DNA of 64,000 nt from an uncultured Chitinophaga sp. (GTDB taxonomy: Bacteria; Bacteroidota; Bacteroidia; Cytophagales; Cyclobacteriaceae): contig CABHOK010000003.1 in the NCBI GenBank assembly GCA_902168205.1, positions 1,922,001 through 1,986,000 on the forward strand. Direction: 5' to 3'. Below are positions 60,872-64,000 of this stretch, piece after piece. Under the pieces are notes generated by a model. The model was not told where the DNA came from. It saw nothing but the letters and a program-made list of their open reading frames with translations, and searched no databases. The position numbers and the translations under genes are program-made. Numbering within the stretch: position 1 is the first letter of the stretch; each line of letters starts with the position of its first letter.

Positions 60872-61750
60872 ATGAACGAACAAAAAGTAAATGCTGGCAC
60901 GAGACTGGCGGCAATGTTTTTAGATCACGTTATCATGACATTTGCAATGATGATATTTGCGATTCCTGAAATGGTAGCGACTTTTAGTAAAGCCTTCAAT
61001 GTAGGGCATGATCTACCACAGGCAAGTCTCTTTGGAGATAGTGTTTATATTATGTTCGTTGGTTTTGCTTTTTATTGGTGTAAGGATTCAATAAATGGAA
61101 GAAGTCCGGCAAAGCGAATTTTAAAACTTCAGGTTGTGGATAATACTACAGGTATAGCAGCTTCGCCTATTAAATGTTGGATTAGAAATATCTTTTTAGG
61201 TTTTTGACCGCTGGAAGCTATCGTAGCTTTGATAAACCCCGGCAGAAGAATTGGTGATTTTGTAGCAGGCACGAAGGTCGTTCCATTTCATCCCGGTACA
61301 ACGGAACAAAAGGTGAATTGGAAAGCAGTTGTAATCTCATTGGTGTTGGCGTACGCAGTTATCGGCATCCCTTTCTATCTAATGAACTCAACGTTAGAAG
61401 GCCGCAAGATTAATTATGTTGAAAACTCATTTAACGAGTCAGAGAGTAGAGCAACGGAGCAGCTATTAGCAGATAGTTTAGAATCTGAATTGGATGCTGA
61501 CGTAAGAGTTTATGATAAAATCGAAAATGAAGATTTAAAATATGTGTCAGTTATTTTTCGGATAAAGGAAAGTTACTTACCCAGTGAGGAAGCTTTTGAA
61601 CAGTTGAAATCAAAGACCATCGCTTTAGCTTTGATTAAGTTTCCGGAGAAGACATTTATAGGCAGATTCCGATATGTTTATAGCATGGGAGGAAGTGTAC
61701 AAACGAGAGATGTAACACTTGACTGGCGCGATCCTGTTGAAAATGAATAG
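60872..61750 (+). pseudogene. RDD family membrane protein gene split by an in-frame TGA
   Basis: The first part (60872-61207, 111 residues) has the RDD start GTRLAAMFLDHVIMTFAM, a membrane segment and INGRSPAKRILKLQVVD, then ends WIRNIFLGF followed by TGA (61205-61207). The same frame continues without interruption as PLEAIVALINPGRRIGDFVAGTKVV, the normal second half of an RDD domain, then a membrane segment and a soluble C terminus to 61750. Relatives usually have Trp before P-(L/V/I)-E here, so TGG to TGA is the simplest explanation. A sequencing error or readthrough are alternatives. Full length would be about 292 residues. Confidence 0.8.
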
Positions 61751-61757
61751 TTAATAG

Positions 61758-62192
61758 CTATAGATGAATTCCATTCTGCCTGGCAAGTCTTAAAATGTCA
61801 TCCTTGTACGCGGTCATATAACCATGTTGCAGGTCGTTTACCAGTTCTTCGAGGGTATCTTTGTAGAGTTCCGCAGGGTAGCTTGAAAGGTACCTGATCA
61901 GCTCATGGATCGCCTCTTCGTATCGGGCCAGCTCGATATATGCTATATATAGTCCGAGGGATGCGAGCTCTGATTTCGGGTTCAGATGTGTTGCTTTTTT
62001 GAAGTCCTCAAGTGCCAGGGTATGATCTCCCAGGTCACCATAAATACCACCCCGAATGACATAAACCTTATATATACTTTCGTTACCAGGATAACGGTCT
62101 AATATTTTTGATAAGACTCCAATGGAGTGGTCCAAATTTCCGCTGTCCCGAAGCTCAATGGCTAACTCGAACAAGCTCTCGATGGTCGGCAT
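61758..62192 (-). CDS. TPR protein
   Basis: A 144-residue protein with about three tetratricopeptide repeats: ESLFELAIELRDSGNLDHSIGVLSKIL, VIRGGIYGDLGDHTLALEDFKKAT and LGLYIAYIELARYEEAIHELI. It has no signal peptide. It is convergent with the RDD gene, 7 bp apart. The role is unknown; immunity-like or scaffold functions are possible for such small TPR proteins but nothing here shows it. Confidence 0.7.
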   Translation of the reverse strand: MPTIESLFELAIELRDSGNLDHSIGVLSKILDRYPGNESIYKVYVIRGGIYGDLGDHTLALEDFKKATHLNPKSELASLGLYIAYIELARYEEAIHELIRYLSSYPAELYKDTLEELVNDLQHGYMTAYKDDILRLARQNGIHL

Positions 62193-62366
62193 TCTCTGTC
62201 TGTCGCTGAATATTCAAATATACGAATCCCGATGAATTTACCAGTGATCATAGCTTGCAGTGTATAATACCTTTGTCGTTAACTTTAACAGCGTTATATT
62301 TACCGACAGTACCCTAAAAGCCGTTAAGTAAGAAGTGATGCGGGAGTATTGAATCATCATAATAAA

Positions 62367-62564
62367 ATGAACACAACAAGCCTTCTTGTTCTAGGAACAT
62401 TTGTTAAATCAATAATTTGTCTGGCATGGATCGTCATGACTATAGTGTATGCTGTATCGGGACTCTCTACGAAAAACGATGAGAAGCTAAAGAAAGCAGC
62501 GTTGTTTTTTTTCGGTACGATAGGTGCTATCGTTGCACTCAGTTATGTGAATTTCTTTTTTTGA
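62367..62564 (+). CDS. Small two-helix membrane protein
   Basis: A 65-residue protein starting MNTTSLLVLGTFVKSIICLA, with two membrane helices (LVLGTFVKSIICLAWIVMTIVYAV and ALFFFGTIGAIVALSYVNFFF) joined by a charged loop (STKNDEKLKK). An earlier TTG at 62349 also opens the frame. No family was recognised. Confidence 0.5.
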   Translation: MNTTSLLVLGTFVKSIICLAWIVMTIVYAVSGLSTKNDEKLKKAALFFFGTIGAIVALSYVNFFF

Positions 62565-62766
62565 TGCAATAAGACATTAGCAGAGTAAAAATCGGTGTCA
62601 AGGCTATGTCTTTTCAGAGGACTCTGCAAGTTAGTCCCATATTCCGCTGTCCGGATTCGACTGAAATGAAATTCAGCCGGTATGTTCTGCGTGTAAATTT
62701 CTTATATATTTGTGTTCCCCTTACGTATTGGCAAGCTCAATAGATACCTAACTACCTGGCCTTCGA
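62565..62766. other. Non-coding spacer with a -7-like element
   Basis: No coding sequence was recognised. TATATTTG at 62705-62712 is a perfect -7 consensus, 54 bases before the ATG of the small frameshifted gene, suggesting that this gene was once, or still is, transcribed. Confidence 0.4.
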
Positions 62767-62918
62767 ATGAAAACGGTATTACCATTTACAATTTCTCTTT
62801 CTCTTCTTCTTGTTCACAACGTTTCCTATGGATGTTTTAGTGGTGAGACCAGGTTCTCATCGGAGTTGTTGTTGCCATTGCAATAGGTTTGGTTATATAC
62901 CGGATGAGAAAAAAATAG
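62767..62918 (+). pseudogene. Small membrane protein gene with a probable frameshift
   Basis: The ATG at 62767 opens a signal-like peptide (LPFTISLSLLLVHNVSYGCF) that runs to a TAG at 62884-62886 as a 39-residue ORF. In another frame, from 62853, the DNA reads VLIGVVVAIAIGLVIYRMRK to a TAG at 62916-62918: a membrane helix with a basic tail but no start codon. Joining the two needs one indel near 62845-62853 and would give a short bitopic membrane protein. A genuine 39-residue peptide is the alternative. Confidence 0.4.
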
Positions 62919-62939
62919 AGTAAAATAAAGTGCATATAC

Positions 62940-63653
62940 ATGAAAGTTTATAAAAACAACCCGGACGGATTCAAAGAGATCAGGGTAAAGATGTTGTTCA
63001 TATTTATACCGCTGTTGTTGATTATGCTAATAGCAGGTTCATGGGCAGGTTTCATAGATGTTGATGCAAATGAGATTAGTCCCTCATCATTCGTGTCTGC
63101 GATATTATTTGTCGTCATATTTGCCTTTACTTTTACAAGAAATCTTGCCAAACAGCGAAAGATATTTAAAAGTTACCTGCTGATGATCGATGATGAGGTT
63201 ATTGTACGCGAGCAGGAAATGATGCCAACAATATCGTTAAGGAAGGACACGATTAAGGAGATTGTGAAATGTAAAAATGGAAACATTTTAATAAAGGGCC
63301 AGACGAGACAAGATGTTATTATTGTGAGCAATAATATAGCGAATCGCGAAGCTTTGGAATCGGATCTTCACGCATTGATGGAAGTAAAGGTGCAGGCAGG
63401 CAAAAGTATACTTGAAAAGATGGCGCTGTTCATTGCGCCTGCATTGCTGGGGTTAATGGCTGCTATAATTGTCTCCACAAACAAATACCTGGTATTGATA
63501 AGCGCTGTTATTGTAACGATAACATTTGGTTGGACTTTGTACGAAATACAGATAAATAAAAATATTGACGTGAAAACCAGGCGAAGCAGCTGGGCGATGA
63601 TTATCGTGATTCTTGTCATTATTGCTATAGCCTATTCAAAAGTGCTTAACTAA
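62940..63653 (+). CDS. Multi-pass membrane protein with a central PH-like soluble domain
   Basis: A 237-residue protein. Two membrane helices (MLFIFIPLLLIMLIAGSWAGF, SFVSAILFVVIFAFTF) precede a soluble section (YLLMIDDEVIVREQEMMPTISLRKDTIKEIVKCKNGNILIKG) that looks like a bacterial PH/YcxB-type domain, followed by three more helices (ALFIAPALLGLMAAIIV, YLVLISAVIVTITFGWTLY, WAMIIVILVIIAIAYSKVL). The function is unknown. AT-rich composition matches the surrounding accessory tail. Confidence 0.6.
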   Translation: MKVYKNNPDGFKEIRVKMLFIFIPLLLIMLIAGSWAGFIDVDANEISPSSFVSAILFVVIFAFTFTRNLAKQRKIFKSYLLMIDDEVIVREQEMMPTISLRKDTIKEIVKCKNGNILIKGQTRQDVIIVSNNIANREALESDLHALMEVKVQAGKSILEKMALFIAPALLGLMAAIIVSTNKYLVLISAVIVTITFGWTLYEIQINKNIDVKTRRSSWAMIIVILVIIAIAYSKVLN

Positions 63654-63678
63654 ATATAGCTATGGTATTTATAGTATC

Positions 63679-64000
63679 GTGTTCGCGTGGGTAAAACCGG
63701 AGACAAAATTCTGGGGAGGGATCGTTTTTCTGCTCATCGCAGCACTTGGTTATCTGGCTGTTAAAGCAACGCGTGGTTATGCCATTGGCTATACGAAATA
63801 TAAAATCAGCGGAGGAGTCATGGCAACACTGGTATTTGTGCAGGGATTCGGTTCGTTAATGCTTGCACTCATGTTGCCTAACAATTATTTTAATGAGATC
63901 GACTCGTTTAGAGAACTATACGAACAAAACGAACTATGGATAGCGGTAACAATAATTACGTTGTTATTTACTTTTATAATCTTGTTCGGGACAATATTTA
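63679..64000 (+). CDS. Membrane protein, truncated by the window end
   Basis: An open frame from GTG 63679 to the window edge (107 residues). It has three hydrophobic segments: FWGGIVFLLIAALGYLAV, VMATLVFVQGFGSLMLALML and LWIAVTIITLLFTFIILFGT. The start is uncertain: GTG is the only plausible initiator after an in-frame stop just upstream. No family was recognised. Confidence 0.5.
   Translation, partial: MFAWVKPETKFWGGIVFLLIAALGYLAVKATRGYAIGYTKYKISGGVMATLVFVQGFGSLMLALMLPNNYFNEIDSFRELYEQNELWIAVTIITLLFTFIILFGTIF

Noticed and set aside
61205-61207. TGA recoded as Trp genome-wide
   Set aside because: Other genes in the window end at TGA (for example 2048-2050 and 58223-58225) with normal protein ends, so TGA is a stop here.

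Overview
The window looks like a chromosomal segment of a gliding-type Bacteroidota bacterium, most likely Cytophagales. The evidence is a type IX secretion (T9SS) C-terminal sorting domain on a giant Ig-repeat protein, SprB-like repeats, a DUF5686 outer-membrane protein, many TPR/beta-barrel pairs, and promoters of the Bacteroidota type (TTTG near -33, TAnnTTTG near -7) with almost no Shine-Dalgarno sequences. No rRNA, tRNA, phage, transposase or CRISPR array was seen. Genus-level placement is inference.

Layout. 1-9.2 kb: partial FAH hydrolase, M48 metallopeptidase, DUF1684 protein, DEDDh exonuclease, Mpl, replicative helicase DnaB, a SprB-repeat lipoprotein with a heme-like motif, and TPR proteins. 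9.4-11.9 kb: EtfB-EtfA and a bifunctional-nuclease-family protein, closed by a clear terminator. 12-14.2 kb: a translationally coupled beta-helix protein and diheme cytochrome pair. 14.2-18.5 kb: a repeat-rich spacer, TrmH, a SanA/ElyC-like protein and a DUF5686 protein. 18.7-22 kb: thrS, infC (apparently with an AUU start), rpmI, rplT and a terminator. 22-39 kb: one co-directional envelope locus (membrane STAND NTPase with WD40 repeats, outer-membrane barrel, lipoprotein, 3751-residue T9SS cargo with nineteen 86-residue Ig-like units). 39-42.4 kb: a sigma-54 response regulator and a hybrid histidine kinase. 42.7-52.4 kb: TerB-like protein, rhomboid protease, HolA, a TPR/barrel pair, SPOR and TonB-like proteins, and small hypotheticals.

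52.6-60.8 kb holds the most interesting system: an NAD+/ADP-ribose cluster. It opens with an NrtR-type Nudix regulator, followed by a candidate operator-promoter and seven closely packed genes. These are a DUF4291 protein, an NMN adenylyltransferase-Nudix fusion, nicotinamide phosphoribosyltransferase, a divergent PRPP synthetase, a HAD phosphatase, an ADP-ribosylglycohydrolase, and a fusion of a degenerate nucleotidyltransferase-like domain with a SAM methyltransferase. Together they could release ADP-ribose from macromolecules, recycle it through ribose-5-phosphate and PRPP, and rebuild NAD+. The roles of the DUF4291, HAD and methyltransferase proteins are open.

60.8-64 kb is an accessory tail of small membrane proteins with signs of decay: an RDD gene split by an in-frame TGA, a frameshifted small membrane gene, and a membrane gene cut by the window end. 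Several intergenic spacers carry a family of short dispersed repeats, the largest forming an approximately 225-bp inverted-repeat structure at 14.3-14.5 kb.
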